From: Flavobacterium anhuiense
GTDB lineage: Bacteria > Bacteroidota > Bacteroidia > Flavobacteriales > Flavobacteriaceae
Assembly (NCBI RefSeq): GCF_004151235.1
Contig: NZ_JUIV01000005.1
Location: forward strand, 1 to 64,000
Reading direction: 5' to 3'
Length of the DNA: 64,000 nt
Both the position numbers and the translations under genes were made by a program. Positions 16,677 through 25,013 of this stretch are shown here, piece by piece (position 1 is the stretch's first letter; every line of letters begins with the position of its first letter). The notes beneath the pieces are model-generated. The model was not told the origin of the DNA. It did not search any database and was given only the letters and a program-made list of their open reading frames with translations.

Positions 16677-17234
16677 ATGAAATTTATAATTGTATTCGTG
16701 TTTTTAACACAACAGTTCGTTTTCTCTCAACAAAAAGATATTGATTTCTCACCCTTAAATAAAGAGAATTTTCAAGTTAGACTTAACTCAGTAACTTATA
16801 AGTTTTCTGTTCTGGCTAGTAAATATAAAAACCGTTATGATCTCGCTCGAGACACAATATTAAAAGAAGGAAATTACATAATTAAATACGACGATTTTTT
16901 TACAAAATTTTCAATAAATAAAGCTGGCAAAATTGACGGAAAACTTGATGAAAAGTTTATGAAGAGTGGTGAAACATATACGATTAAATACATAGTGACA
17001 GATGGTTTTGTAGATAAAGCTACTTTATATGATTTTAAGAATAGTTTGATTCATGACAGTGATGTTTATTATTGCGGAGACATTATTGAAATAGTTAGAA
17101 TTACAGCAAATGGTGAGAAAACAATAACAATTGAAACTCCCCACACTACGGAAATTAGAAAATATGATAAAAATGGCGCTTTTTTAGATGAAGAAATATG
17201 GAATAAAGCAGGGATAGGTGGTCCTAATAAATAA
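16677..17234 (+). CDS. Small secreted protein of unknown function
   Basis: This 185-residue protein has a signal peptide (about residues 1-18, ending FVFSQQ). The mature part is rich in short beta segments (KEGNYIIKYDDF, SGETYTIKYIV, KTITIETPHTTEIRKYDKNG), with a TNGEKT-like pattern reminiscent of periplasmic immunity or toxin-inhibitor proteins. I do not recognise a family. It lies on the same strand as the cassettes before it. An immunity role for a lost effector is possible from position alone. Confidence 0.5.
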   Translation: MKFIIVFVFLTQQFVFSQQKDIDFSPLNKENFQVRLNSVTYKFSVLASKYKNRYDLARDTILKEGNYIIKYDDFFTKFSINKAGKIDGKLDEKFMKSGETYTIKYIVTDGFVDKATLYDFKNSLIHDSDVYYCGDIIEIVRITANGEKTITIETPHTTEIRKYDKNGAFLDEEIWNKAGIGGPNK

Positions 17235-17319
17235 ATTCCCAAGATTAATAATAAACAAAAACACTTAAATTCCAGTTTGATAACCCGTTGTGCTAGTAGA
17301 TTAAAATAATGATGTACTT

Positions 17320-17336
17320 GTGAACATGATGTTCAC
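17320..17336. promoter_or_regulatory. Perfect 17-bp dyad upstream of a membrane protein gene
   Basis: GTGAACATGATGTTCAC is a perfect inverted repeat around a central G. It lies 22 nt before the preferred ATG of the following gene, so it could be an operator or leader hairpin. No regulator is assigned. Confidence 0.4.
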
Positions 17337-17358
17337 GCAAATGATATTAATAAAAACA

Positions 17359-17802
17359 ATGATTACAGAGAGAGAAATTGACATATTGAAAAAATCTATT
17401 CTACTTATTAATAGTTTCGAAGACAATGTTAATAATATAAATTCGGGAAAAGAATTTATTTTTATTCACAATCGCAATGTAGAAACAATTGAAAAGATAG
17501 CCACTGATCGTAACTCAGAATATCTAACAACAAGACTAGAAGAATATCCAAACATAACGGCTGCACAAATAGATGAATATATTAAAATTCAGAAAAACGA
17601 ATTTAGCCTATTAAATTTTTTGCTAGTCTTTCTGTTTGGCATCTTCATCGGTTTATATTATATCCTTTTTGAAAGATTTTTAAAAACAGGAAAAATTACT
17701 GGCAAGCAAATAAAATCCAAAGTGTCAACAATAATAGAAGTTAATACATATATCCTAGAAGTCATAGAAAATCCATATATGGAAAAGTTGCGTTTAAAAT
17801 AA
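17359..17802 (+). CDS. Small protein with one membrane segment
   Basis: The frame opens further upstream at a GTG (17320), but the upstream stretch covers the dyad and several weak starts; the ATG at 17359 (MITEREID) is preferred. That gives 147 residues. The first ~85 are charged and helical. A single hydrophobic segment (LLNFLLVFLFGIFIGLYYIL) follows, then a basic, helical tail. The family is not recognised. Its position inside the cassette island suggests immunity or an accessory role for a membrane-acting effector, which is a guess from context. Confidence 0.45.
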   Translation: MITEREIDILKKSILLINSFEDNVNNINSGKEFIFIHNRNVETIEKIATDRNSEYLTTRLEEYPNITAAQIDEYIKIQKNEFSLLNFLLVFLFGIFIGLYYILFERFLKTGKITGKQIKSKVSTIIEVNTYILEVIENPYMEKLRLK

Positions 17803-17857
17803 AGGAGCTTATATTTTTCTTGCTAAAATAAACATACTTACCTAGAGCGATTTAATC

Positions 17858-17920
17858 CACGAGTTTCATTCTGATAAGGATATCAAAAACAACAGTAGTG
17901 AGAAAACAAGACAAAACTAA
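17858..17920 (+). pseudogene. vgrG: 3' scar of a second vgrG gene
   Basis: Twenty codons plus stop read HEFHSDKDIKNNSSEKTRQN. The intact VgrG ends HEFHSDKTIKNNSAEDTRQN. No other vgrG sequence precedes it. The next gene starts 5 nt after the stop, as a cargo gene would. This fragment shows that a second vgrG once stood here, or that the following gene was transferred together with the tail of its vgrG. Confidence 0.8.
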
Positions 17921-17925
17921 CTAAG

Positions 17926-18273
17926 ATGGCAATAAAAACAATCTGCGGTATTACCATAATGGGAAGCATTGGCAATTGCAGTTTTCATAACTCCAAAAAC
18001 AGCGCTCATTTTTCATTGAAAGACAGCAATGTTAGTTATCGCGATCCCTATGGAAATTACATGACCAATCATGCCTGTCATATACGAATTAATTTCGAAC
18101 TTTTTAGATTAGAAAAAATGGGCGATGAAATTAGAAAATCAGATGGTAGTCTAATTATCATGATGCCAAAAGAACAAATAGAAGAAATTGCCAACAAAAC
18201 CTTTTATGCAGATGGGCAGTTTCATGCTATAGATTTTTTAACCTACACTATAACCGAGGAAAAACAATTTTAA
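17926..18273 (+). CDS. Small protein formerly linked to a vgrG, unknown function
   Basis: This 115-residue protein has no signal peptide and no hydrophobic segment. It contains two cysteine/histidine-rich patches (CGITIMGSIGNCSFHNS and NHACHIRINFE). I cannot place it in a family. It directly follows the 3' scar of a vgrG, so it was originally the first gene behind a spike gene, the place of a spike adaptor, chaperone or small cargo. The short spacing and common strand support translation coupling with the lost vgrG. Confidence 0.5.
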   Translation: MAIKTICGITIMGSIGNCSFHNSKNSAHFSLKDSNVSYRDPYGNYMTNHACHIRINFELFRLEKMGDEIRKSDGSLIIMMPKEQIEEIANKTFYADGQFHAIDFLTYTITEEKQF

Positions 18274-18328
18274 GAATTATACTACTTTTAATACTATTAA
18301 ACCAACTTCTTTTTTAATATATTTGCGC

Positions 18329-18472
18329 TTCCTAAATTACAGAATTATGATACTTAAAAAACTTCTTGCCCATGTGGTATGGTGGCGGCATTGGAAACAA
18401 CCGTAACGCTTCTGTAAGCGTAGGACACCTAAGCTACATGGGTTTTATATTTCCTAAATTACAGAGTTATGA
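18329..18472 (+). repeat. 122-bp spaced direct repeat with hairpin-rich spacer
   Basis: TTCCTAAATTACAGA followed by RTTATGA occurs at 18329-18350 and again at 18451-18472, the second copy overlapping the start codon of the next gene. Between them, CCCATGT (18369) pairs with ACATGGG (about 18436-18442), and an inner hairpin ACGCTT-CTGT-AAGCGT lies between. One forward frame through the spacer stays open (WYGGGIGNNRNASVSVGH) and continues past the second repeat, so the spacer could also be a decayed coding fragment. Confidence 0.55.
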
Positions 18473-18702
18473 GTACCAAAACCCTTTCAAAAGAAGCCGA
18501 AATCGGTCTAATGAATTTCTTCAACGACAGAATTGACCCACTCGATATGGCGAGAGCCATAAGACAGGTAAATCTAACCCTCGCATTGGGCGTTCTAAAC
18601 GATCAAGAAAACATTCAGCTAAACGCTGCCAAACTTGGAGACAGCTTCTATTGGCTCAATGAACTAGCCGAAATTTTAGATCCTTATCTGGATTTGGAGT
18701 AA
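18469..18702 (+). CDS. Small conserved-looking cytoplasmic protein
   Basis: This 77-residue protein is predicted to be all-helical (KEAEIGLMNFFNDRIDPLDMARAIRQ, then LGDSFYWLNELAEILDPYLDLE) with no signal peptide. No family is recognised. The start overlaps the second 22-bp direct repeat. A strong terminator follows. Composition is less AT-rich than the toxin cassette genes and codon use is regular, which supports it as a real gene. Function cannot be proposed. Confidence 0.5.
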   Translation: MSTKTLSKEAEIGLMNFFNDRIDPLDMARAIRQVNLTLALGVLNDQENIQLNAAKLGDSFYWLNELAEILDPYLDLE

Positions 18703-18728
18703 AGGTTTATTCTTTTTTGAAAAAATTA

Positions 18729-18774
18729 AAACCCTTGGTCTTCGAAAGAAGATTGAGGGTTTTGTTTTTTTTTG
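18729..18774 (+). terminator. Intrinsic terminator after the 77-residue gene
   Basis: AAAACCCTTGGTCTTC pairs with GAAGATTGAGGGTTTT across a GAAA loop and is followed by a long T run. It closes the first part of the island. Confidence 0.85.
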
Positions 18775-18928
18775 TTTTATTTAGGGAAAATACCGTGTAA
18801 ATACTCATTATTCTGTTTCATATTATTATTAGAATTGCTAAAAATATTATGACAGTTTACGGATTTCCATAAAAATAACATCCACAAAAGAAAAATCTTT
18901 GTACAAACAAGATAAAAACATTTAAATT

Positions 18929-19474
18929 ATGAAAAATCTACTTTTAACCAGCTTAATTCTATTTTCTATTTTTTCATATGCTCAAAAAGAGAACATAGAA
19001 TCTACAACAAGACAATTTATCGATAAAGCTCAATTTACTCGAATCAACAAAGATTGGAACACAACAGCTGAATTTAAATCTGGAATTGGTGAAGTGGTAA
19101 ACTTTTATCCAATTGAAGTTATTGACTTGAAAGCAGGAACAAAAGTAAATGCTTTGCAAATAGATATGTATATTAAAAACCCTGATATTTATAAAACAGC
19201 CTGGATTGGCATCGATGAAATTGAAGAATTTATAAATTTTGTAGAAGATAATGTTATTCCAAATCTTGACTTAAAACTTAAAGACAAATCTTCTGAATTT
19301 ATTTTCAAAGCAAAGGAAATGACAATGTATTATTTTGTTAATGAAAGAACCAGAAGAATCACAATAAAACTGAATAGCTACGATAATGATAAAATTTTAA
19401 ATTATACATTTTGGACTGAAACTCAGGTTGATAAAATCCCTAAGCTTTTGACTGTTTTAAAGAAAATTAAATAG
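18929..19474 (+). CDS. Secreted protein of unknown function
   Basis: This 181-residue protein has a signal peptide (about residues 1-18, ending IFSYAQ). The mature part is a mix of helices and strands with segments VVNFYPIEVIDLKAGTKVNALQ and TAWIGIDEIEEFINFVEDNVIP. No family is recognised. It is monocistronic, lying between a terminator and the mcrB gene. A weak -7-like AATCTTTG at about 18894 precedes it. It could be another immunity-type protein, but it resembles ordinary small periplasmic proteins as well. Confidence 0.5.
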   Translation: MKNLLLTSLILFSIFSYAQKENIESTTRQFIDKAQFTRINKDWNTTAEFKSGIGEVVNFYPIEVIDLKAGTKVNALQIDMYIKNPDIYKTAWIGIDEIEEFINFVEDNVIPNLDLKLKDKSSEFIFKAKEMTMYYFVNERTRRITIKLNSYDNDKILNYTFWTETQVDKIPKLLTVLKKIK

Positions 19475-19548
19475 TCTTTAATAATTGATTATTATTGTAT
19501 AAACAATTATCTTTTTAAAAGTAACCATCGATTTCAATTATCTCTATA

Positions 19549-22194
19549 ATGACAAAAACTTTACTTACAAGAATCAGTATTTTAAGCCAATATAATTCTA
19601 TAAATAGAACCATCCTGTGGGGAGATCCTGCTAGTAATCGCTGGGATAATATATATGGACAACTAAAAGAAAATGATAACGCAATTTTTATTTCAAATGA
19701 TAAATTACTTATAGGAAAAATAAGTGAAGTTAACTATGGAAAGAGTTTATTATGTATAAATATTGAGGAAATTAATTGCCAAAATGATCAATTTCTAAGA
19801 CTAAATAGTGCATACCCAGAACTTATTTCAAGGGTTAAGGCCAACTTTCAGCCTTTCATCCACCCTTTACAGTTAGATCTAAATCAGCTTATAGCCGATG
19901 CAAAAAAACAAAATTTCATTAACTTTTACATCTTATCATCACAAGAAAAATATAATGCATTATCTCAAACTTTTAAAGAACATGATCGTGTTGTTATATT
20001 GGATGTTAATTCTGGTTTTCAAAATGTTAAAAGTAATTCTAAAGAAGGCTTAATTGACTTTCCAAAAGAATTAGACATTAACATCAGCATAGAAGGACTG
20101 TTAATTGATGAAGTACTTCAGAAAAATAAAAACTATAAACGTAAAAGTCTTAAATCGAACAATGTCTCAAGGATAGAAAAAATAAAAAAAGAGATTAATG
20201 ATAATGGAATATTCAAGTTCACCTCTTTCTTTACATATCATGATACCTTATTCAACAAACGTGTTTATCAGAAAAAAGATGGGAAATCTAAATTGAATGT
20301 AGTTGATTTAAATGATAACGAATCTATTTTTAAAGTTTCAATGAGTCCAAAGGATATTGATGATAAAGCCTTTACTTACTTTAACGACAACTATTTAATC
20401 ATAGTTCATAGTCAAACTAAAGCAAAAGGAGTTTCGTCCCAAACGCAGGGAGAGACATTTGAAAAAGAAATGAAAATAGGAGATTACTTCTATATGTGCA
20501 GAGGTAACAGCAATTTAGAAGTAATAGGCAGAATAACAAGCGATGCTACCTATTGTGAATATGAGGATTATGGTGATGATGGCTGGCTACAGCGCTCCTA
20601 CGAAATTATTTCGGAAGCAATTAAAGAAGAGCCTTATAATGATGATAAAAAATGGTGGACACCCAATGATAATTCTACATGTATTATCATACCTACTAAA
20701 GAAGTAAAAGAAGCAAATGCCAAATTATTCATACCCTATTTTGATACTCAATTTGAGCTAAAAAACAATATTATGACAAGCACAAATATAAATAAAATTA
20801 TGTCTGAAAATTTAAACCAAATTCTTTACGGCCCACCTGGAACTGGAAAAACCCATAAATTAAAGCATGATTTTTGTTCGCAATTTATTGAGAACAGTAA
20901 AGCTATTTCAAAAGAAGAGTTTTTAATAGAAAAAATAAGCAAATTAACTTGGTGGCAAGTTATTGCACTTACATTATATGTGGAAAACAAATTAATGTCA
21001 GTTCCACAAATCAAAGAACATCAATTTATAAAAATAAAACTTAATGCTTCCAATACTGAAAGTATTGACCAAACTTTATGGGGACAACTTTCACAGCATA
21101 CAATAAAGGAGTCCAAAACGGTTGACTATACAAAACGTACGGATCCACTAATTTTTAATAAATTTTCTAATTCACTTTGGAAGATAATTCCAGAAAAAAA
21201 AGAACTTATTACTGATATATGCGAATTAGGTAATGAAATTAAAAATTTTAAAAATAAACGAGAAACAAAAAACAACTTTGAGTTTGTAACCTTTCATCAA
21301 TCCTTTACATATGAAGATTTTATAGAGGGAATAAAGCCAAGATTAAATGAGGAGAATCAAGAAAATTCTGATTTAAGCTATTTTGTAAGAGATGGTATTT
21401 TTTACAAATGTTGCGATGAAGCTGCTAAATTAGCGGGTTTTTCAAGTTTATCAGACTGCATTTTAAATTACACTAAAGATCAAAGAAGAGAAAAATTTAG
21501 TGGCGCTTCGCCTTTTGGATTATTCATTGACGAAATTAACAGAGGAAATGTTTCATCAATATTTGGTGAATTAATTACACTTATCGAATCAGAAAAAAGA
21601 CTAACCCAAGATGAAATAATTGTAAAACTACCGTATTCTGAAAGATATTTTTCAGTACCTCCTAATTTATTTATCATTGGTACCATGAATACAGCAGATA
21701 GAAGTATTGAAGCTCTGGACACAGCTTTACGAAGACGTTTTTGTTTTGAAGAAATGCCTCCTCTTTACGATTTAAAAGACTTACAAAATAATATTTATGG
21801 ATATTCAGCTTCTGATATACTTCAAACTATTAATTTAAGGATTGAGAAACTACTGGACAAAGATCATAAAATAGGGCATTCTTACTTACTTAATAAAAAT
21901 GAGAATTCAATAATAGAATCCTTTTATAAAAATATTATTCCTTTATTACAAGAATATTTCTTTGGGGATTACAATAAACTAGGTTTAGTACTAGGAAAGG
22001 GATTTGTTCACTTACAAGAAGAGAAAGCCTCAACAAATATTTTTGCTGATTTTTATGATGCTCCAGATGATTTCGACAACAAAAATATTTATGAAATTAT
22101 TGATTACAGAAAAGACAAGGAGATTATATTTAAAGATAAACATGGAGAAATTATGAGTTTTGAAAAAGCTCTTAAAATTCTAATGAATAAATAG
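19549..22194 (+). CDS. mcrB: McrB-type AAA+ GTPase with EVE-like N-terminal region
   Basis: This 881-residue protein is the motor of a McrBC-type restriction system, which cuts modified DNA. The N-terminal 400 residues contain what looks like an EVE-type modified-base reader (about 275-400: KAFTYFNDNYLIIVHS, KIGDYFYMCRGNSNLEVIG). The AAA+ module has Walker A GPPGTGKT at about 428-435, Walker B in FGLFIDEINRGNVSSIFGEL at about 655-675 and the McrB signature GTMNTADRSIEALD followed by ALRRRF. It is translationally linked to mcrC (one base between stop and start). The reader region differs from the short DNA-binding domain of E. coli McrB, so the recognised modification is unknown. Confidence 0.9.
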   Translation: MTKTLLTRISILSQYNSINRTILWGDPASNRWDNIYGQLKENDNAIFISNDKLLIGKISEVNYGKSLLCINIEEINCQNDQFLRLNSAYPELISRVKANFQPFIHPLQLDLNQLIADAKKQNFINFYILSSQEKYNALSQTFKEHDRVVILDVNSGFQNVKSNSKEGLIDFPKELDINISIEGLLIDEVLQKNKNYKRKSLKSNNVSRIEKIKKEINDNGIFKFTSFFTYHDTLFNKRVYQKKDGKSKLNVVDLNDNESIFKVSMSPKDIDDKAFTYFNDNYLIIVHSQTKAKGVSSQTQGETFEKEMKIGDYFYMCRGNSNLEVIGRITSDATYCEYEDYGDDGWLQRSYEIISEAIKEEPYNDDKKWWTPNDNSTCIIIPTKEVKEANAKLFIPYFDTQFELKNNIMTSTNINKIMSENLNQILYGPPGTGKTHKLKHDFCSQFIENSKAISKEEFLIEKISKLTWWQVIALTLYVENKLMSVPQIKEHQFIKIKLNASNTESIDQTLWGQLSQHTIKESKTVDYTKRTDPLIFNKFSNSLWKIIPEKKELITDICELGNEIKNFKNKRETKNNFEFVTFHQSFTYEDFIEGIKPRLNEENQENSDLSYFVRDGIFYKCCDEAAKLAGFSSLSDCILNYTKDQRREKFSGASPFGLFIDEINRGNVSSIFGELITLIESEKRLTQDEIIVKLPYSERYFSVPPNLFIIGTMNTADRSIEALDTALRRRFCFEEMPPLYDLKDLQNNIYGYSASDILQTINLRIEKLLDKDHKIGHSYLLNKNENSIIESFYKNIIPLLQEYFFGDYNKLGLVLGKGFVHLQEEKASTNIFADFYDAPDDFDNKNIYEIIDYRKDKEIIFKDKHGEIMSFEKALKILMNK

Positions 22195-22195
22195 T

Positions 22196-23449
22196 TTGGC
22201 TGAAATAAAAGAAAATATTGTTGTATTTGAACATGAAACTCTTCGTTTTGATAAAGGTGAAAAGAAAATCACCAAAGATCAATTTGAAGCTTTAGAACGT
22301 TATTATGGTAATGGAAAACCTTTTTATAAATTGGTCTACAATGGCGTTCAATTTAATGAACATGTTGGCGTTATTCAAGTTGGTAATACATTAATAGAAG
22401 TATTGCCAAAGGCAGACAAAATTCCTCACTCGAAAGAAGAAGACAAAAAATGGCGTAATTTATTAATTGGAATGCTAAGGACTGTAGGAAGTTTTGATAT
22501 AAAATCTACGAGTAACAGCAACCTAAAAATAAAGCCTAATACTATTCTTGATTTGTATTTTGAATTATTTATTAAAGAAATAGAATATCTATTTCATAAT
22601 GGATTGGTCAAAAAATATAGAAAAAAAGAAGAAAATATTACTACTTTAAAAGGGAGTTTACAGTTTAGCAAACACATTCAACAGAATCTAATTCATAAAG
22701 AACGTTTTTATGTTCGTCATTCTACATATGATGTTGAACACACTTTACATTTCATTATTTATAAAGCTTTAAGATTACTAAAAAAAATCAATAGCAATAA
22801 TGACTTACACAGTCGAATTGGTGTTTTATTATTGAATTTTCCTGAAATGCCAGATATAAAAGTTTCAGATTCTACTTTTGAAAAATTAATATACAATAGA
22901 AAAAATAAGCATTATCAAATAGCCATTGAAATTGCAAAGTTATTACTTCTCAAATATCATCCAGATGTAACCAAAGGAAAAAACCATGTCTTGGCTCTGA
23001 TGTTTGATATGAATCTTTTATGGGAACAATTTATATATGCAAGCTTAAAGAAAAACACAACTGATTTCATTAAAGTAAAAGCGCAATCGTCAAAGTTTTT
23101 TTGGAAACCTCAAAATGGCAGAAGAACTGCAATAAAACCTGATATCTATATTGAAACTTATGATGGAAATATTGTATTAGATACGAAATGGAAAAATCTA
23201 AATGGTTTTAACCCTTCTCCAGATGACTTAAGACAAATGTACGTCTATCATGAATATTACGATGCTAATAAAGTAGCTTTAGTTTATCCAGGAGATAATA
23301 AAAATAGTAAAGCAGGAGTATATCTAAAAAAAGATGGCAAACATGATAATAAAATATGTAGTGTTGTTTTGATTAATGTAGAAGATCAAGTATTAAAATG
23401 GCAAGAAGAAATTAGAAGAATTATTAAACAATTTATTAGTACAAAATAG
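22196..23449 (+). CDS. mcrC: McrC-type restriction nuclease subunit
   Basis: This 417-residue protein starts at a TTG one base after the mcrB stop, so expression is coupled to mcrB. The N-terminus contains the GVIQVGNTLIEVLPK segment typical of McrC. The PD-(D/E)xK nuclease core is visible in the C-terminal third: KPDIYIETYDGNIVLDTKWK, with PD, E and DxK residues in order. The partner delivers GTP-driven translocation; this subunit cuts. The system lies next to the type VI cassettes, forming a mixed offence/defence island. A strong terminator follows 10 nt after the stop. Confidence 0.9.
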   Translation: MAEIKENIVVFEHETLRFDKGEKKITKDQFEALERYYGNGKPFYKLVYNGVQFNEHVGVIQVGNTLIEVLPKADKIPHSKEEDKKWRNLLIGMLRTVGSFDIKSTSNSNLKIKPNTILDLYFELFIKEIEYLFHNGLVKKYRKKEENITTLKGSLQFSKHIQQNLIHKERFYVRHSTYDVEHTLHFIIYKALRLLKKINSNNDLHSRIGVLLLNFPEMPDIKVSDSTFEKLIYNRKNKHYQIAIEIAKLLLLKYHPDVTKGKNHVLALMFDMNLLWEQFIYASLKKNTTDFIKVKAQSSKFFWKPQNGRRTAIKPDIYIETYDGNIVLDTKWKNLNGFNPSPDDLRQMYVYHEYYDANKVALVYPGDNKNSKAGVYLKKDGKHDNKICSVVLINVEDQVLKWQEEIRRIIKQFISTK

Positions 23450-23459
23450 ATTTTTATAA

Positions 23460-23492
23460 GAGAAAGAGCTTGTTTTCTACAAGCTCTTTCTC
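23460..23492. terminator. Strong hairpin closing the mcrBC operon
   Basis: GAGAAAGAGCTTG pairs perfectly with CAAGCTCTTTCTC across a 7-nt loop. It lies between convergent mcrC and the SDR gene, so it probably serves both. Confidence 0.8.
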
Positions 23493-23515
23493 ATTCATCA
23501 AAAATTCAAAAAAAA

Positions 23516-24259
23516 TCACCCCAAACTCATCCCACCATCCATAATAACATCAGCTCCAGTCATAAACACCGCAGCTTCACTACTCAAATACGAAACCATT
23601 TTAGCCACATCTTCTGCCCTTCCCATTTGTTTTAGCGGGACTTTTTCTACTACCACATCCATAATGCCTTTTACGGTGGTTTCGTCTAAACCTACTTTGT
23701 TCATGACTTCGGTTTGGGTTGGTCCTGGGCTAACCGAATTAACACGAATCTTTCTTGGCGCTAATTCTAAAGCTGCCGATCTCATAAACGAATTCAAAGC
23801 CGTTTTACTCGCCGAATAAACCGAAGATCCTGGACCTGGCATACTCGCAGTATTCGAAGAAAGAAATACTACCGAAGCGCCATCTTTCAAAATCGGGATA
23901 AATTTGCTTAAAGTGAAAAAAGCGCCTTTTAGATTCACATTCATAATATTGTCGTACAATTCTTCTGTGGTTTGTTCGATCATTCCTAAACCTGCGATTC
24001 CCGCATTGATAAACAAAATATCAACCGAAACGAAATCGGCTTTTACTTGAGCTGCCAGTTTTTCAATATCTGAAATATTCGATTGATCTGCTGTAATAGC
24101 TGTAACGCCTAGTTCTAAAGCTGCTTTTTCTATGGCTTCTTTTCTTCTTCCTGTAATAATGACGTTTGCTCCTTGTTCTTTTAATTGTTTGGCTGTTGCG
24201 TAACCTATTCCGCTGTTTCCCCCTGTTATAACGGCTGTTTTATTTTTTAGATTTTCCAT
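23516..24259 (-). CDS. Short-chain dehydrogenase/reductase
   Basis: This 247-residue classical SDR has the NAD(P)-binding motif TGGNSGIG at residues 12-19, the NAG motif in LFINAG, the catalytic Ser in VFLSSNTAS and the YSASK motif with catalytic Tyr and Lys. It ends with the usual GGM(S)LG segment. The substrate is unknown. It is transcribed divergently from a HxlR-family regulator. In this arrangement the regulator usually controls the enzyme gene in response to reactive electrophiles or quinones. That is family knowledge, not shown by the sequence. Confidence 0.88.
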   Translation of the reverse strand: MENLKNKTAVITGGNSGIGYATAKQLKEQGANVIITGRRKEAIEKAALELGVTAITADQSNISDIEKLAAQVKADFVSVDILFINAGIAGLGMIEQTTEELYDNIMNVNLKGAFFTLSKFIPILKDGASVVFLSSNTASMPGPGSSVYSASKTALNSFMRSAALELAPRKIRVNSVSPGPTQTEVMNKVGLDETTVKGIMDVVVEKVPLKQMGRAEDVAKMVSYLSSEAAVFMTGADVIMDGGMSLG

Positions 24260-24303
24260 CTTTTTGATTATTTAAAATTTATTTAGCAAATTTAAATTCA
24301 AAA

Positions 24304-24340
24304 TGGTATAACTTTGTAACCAGTATAATGGAGTATACCA
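24304..24340. promoter_or_regulatory. HxlR gene promoter with flanking inverted repeat
   Basis: TGGTATA at 24304-24310 is the exact inverse of TATACCA at 24334-24340. The plus-strand -7 element TAACTTTG (24309-24316) overlaps the left arm. The expected transcription start near 24322 leaves almost no leader for an ATG at 24328, which favours the ATG at 24358. The dyad in the divergent region is a candidate autoregulatory operator. Confidence 0.55.
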
Positions 24341-24357
24341 AACTAATTTTAAGCAAG

Positions 24358-24693
24358 ATGGAAAGAAACCAGAAAGAAGAAGTACAGGCGCTTCAGGACA
24401 CGCTGCATGTTTTGGGCGGAAAATGGCGTTTGCCGATCATCAATTCGATCTGCAACGGAAATCATCGTTTTAGGGAAATCGAACGCAGTATTCCGGGAAT
24501 CACGACACGCATGCTTTCGCGAGAGCTCAAAGAAATGGAATTGAACATGCTCATTAAAAGAACCGAAGATCGCGATGCCGAAATTCAGGTGAAATATGAA
24601 TCGACGCCGTATTGCAAATCATTTGGTCCTGTAATTGAAGAAATGATCAAATGGGGAAAATCGCATCGAGAGGAGATTATTCGAAACTCTTAA
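24358..24693 (+). CDS. HxlR-family winged-helix regulator
   Basis: The frame opens at 24328, but the promoter position argues for the ATG at 24358, giving 111 residues (MERNQKEEVQAL). The HxlR core is clear: LGGKWRLPIINSI, GNHRFREIERSIPGITTRMLSRELKEME, and the wing around EIQVKYESTP. HxlR regulators often sense aldehydes, quinones or disulfide stress through cysteines. Here a cysteine lies in the IINSICNGNH segment, the classic position near the N-terminal helix. It is divergent from the SDR gene and is the likely regulator of both genes. Confidence 0.88.
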   Translation: MERNQKEEVQALQDTLHVLGGKWRLPIINSICNGNHRFREIERSIPGITTRMLSRELKEMELNMLIKRTEDRDAEIQVKYESTPYCKSFGPVIEEMIKWGKSHREEIIRNS

Positions 24694-24800
24694 AAAAGTC
24701 TTCCGCAGATTGCGCAGATTTTGCAGATTATACAAATCAAAAAAAACTGCTTTATCAGCGGAATCTGCCAGAAAAAAAAGAGAGACGCTAAAATTGTTTT

Positions 24801-24938
24801 AAACACATAGAAACATAGATGCAGATTGCGTATAAAAGGCGTTTCACTTTCATTAATTCACATAGTTACTATGTGTTAGAAACTAGTTTCTTTTTTTCTC
24901 TTTAAGGGTTAAAAAAAATCTATGTCTCTATGTGTTTA
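24801..24938. repeat. Long inverted-repeat element, copy 1
   Basis: The ends AAACACATAGAAACATAGAT and ATCTATGTCTCTATGTGTTT are inverted. Inside are two perfect palindromes: CACATAGTTACTATGTG (24859-24875) and GAAACTAGTTTC (24879-24890). A second copy lies inverted at 63604-63735. It fills most of the gap 24694-25013, whose left part holds CGCAGATT-type repeats. No gene is seen. Confidence 0.75.
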
Positions 24939-25013
24939 AAATTATTCGACAAGAAAGTCAAAGTTTAAGCATTAAAGAGAATAATCACATCGTTCGGAAA
25001 TCATTAGAAATTC

